Shown here in pieces: positions 63,775-64,000 of a DNA stretch of 64,000 nt. How positions within the stretch are numbered: the stretch's first letter is position 1; each line of letters starts with the position of its first letter. Both the position numbers and the translations under genes were made by a program. The stretch comes from Mesorhizobium sp. J8 (GTDB taxonomy: Bacteria > Pseudomonadota > Alphaproteobacteria > Rhizobiales > Rhizobiaceae): positions 6,570,001 through 6,634,000 of the forward strand of contig NZ_AP024109.1 in NCBI RefSeq assembly GCF_016591715.1. Direction: 5' to 3'. The notes beneath the pieces are model-generated. The model saw only the letters and a program-made list of their open reading frames with translations. It was not told the origin of the DNA and did not search any database.

Positions 63775-64000
63775 ATGAGCATGGATGCCGTCTTTCGCGC
63801 TTTGGCCGACCCGACCCGTCGGCAATTGCTGGACAGCCTCCATGCCAGGAACGGGCAAACGCTGAACGCGCTCTGCGAGCACATGGATATGACGCGCCAG
63901 GCAGTGACCAAGCATCTGGCGATCCTCGAGGAGGCGAATCTCGTCACCACCATGCGCCGCGGCCGCGAGAAGGAGCACTACCTCAACCCCGTTCCGATCA
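63775..64000 (+). CDS. ArsR-family transcriptional regulator, 3' end missing
   Basis: The first 75 residues of a winged-helix repressor. MSMDAVFRALADPTRRQLLD is the hallmark N-terminus, and LCEHMDMTRQAVTKHLAILE is the recognition helix region. The RRGREKEHYLNPVPI segment is typical of the ArsR subgroup often followed by an SRPBCC/AHSA1 gene; metal-binding cysteines of the ArsR/SmtB type are not seen in this part. It is probably autoregulated by the palindrome just upstream. The frame leaves the window. Confidence 0.9.
   Translation, partial: MSMDAVFRALADPTRRQLLDSLHARNGQTLNALCEHMDMTRQAVTKHLAILEEANLVTTMRRGREKEHYLNPVPI

Overview
The window looks like a chromosomal segment of a rhizobial alphaproteobacterium, most likely Mesorhizobium or a close Phyllobacteriaceae relative. 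This rests on GC-rich codon use, the family complement (Omp19-like lipoprotein, IalB-like protein, DUF1127, DUF2794, DUF1223, DUF1236) and the dense intergenic palindromes typical of that group. Most of the sequence is ordinary housekeeping DNA. I saw no prophage, CRISPR array, rRNA or tRNA.

Layout. 1-2844 (minus): mdh-sucC followed by a cupin and a DUF1579-like gene; sucD is not next to sucC. 3057-6250: an acetyltransferase, zapE, an Omp19-like lipoprotein and a VOC protein. 6377-13574 (plus): a metallo-beta-lactamase-fold hydrolase, a small UPF0391 protein, then dapF-mtaB-ftsY-yciB, a PPOX flavoprotein and an FMN reductase. 13811-18151 (mostly minus): a tautomerase, an SMP-30 lactonase, a DUF1127 gene and a cytochrome c maturation cluster ccmA-ccmB-ccmD-ccmG with no ccmC. 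18435-22869: acnA, a ceramidase-like membrane protein and a DUF1223 protein. 23139-24287: first IS110-family element. 24825-33892: DUF2794, GNAT, BI-1, a YbbA/YbbP-type ABC system divergent from a TesA-like esterase, thpR, a low-molecular-weight phosphatase, a pterin dehydratase, a YkvA-type protein and an IalB-like protein. 33958-41563: CLC channel, Met-rich secreted protein, MFS pump, rlmN, a LysE exporter and argG. 41796-48512: lytic transglycosylase, zinc peptidase, SH3/DUF1236 protein, CPBP protease and ffh-chorismate mutase-rpsP. 48582-57718: lipoprotein, SRPBCC/DoxX pair, bestrophin, ACT protein, a toxin-antitoxin-like pair, asd, a DEAD-box helicase, GNAT and leuB. 57836-64000: second and third IS110 copies flanking VOC, Rid-family, a secreted hypothetical, leuD and GNAT genes, then an ArsR regulator running off the right edge.

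The most interesting system is the IS110-family element, present in three 1149-bp copies that appear identical except for one synonymous base. Every copy sits at the same point of one family of intergenic palindromes, with a CT core dinucleotide. The roughly 190-nt non-coding left end can be read as a bridge RNA: a 14-bp stem-loop, a stem-enclosed loop carrying CCACCT and GGGAGAG that match the two halves of the palindrome target, and a second loop carrying AGTCGCTTG and TACAAG that match the two joined element ends. Joining the ends also creates TTGACA-17 bp-TATCTA, a promoter that the linear copies lack. Intact copies of the target are visible elsewhere in the window.

Other points of interest are the missing expected neighbours (ccmC, sucD, rimM-trmD-rplS), palindromic repeats nested in each other, several clear operator-like palindromes (ArsR, toxin-antitoxin, a 15-bp perfect repeat upstream of the DUF1127 gene), and a structured intergenic region next to the first IS that may encode a small RNA.
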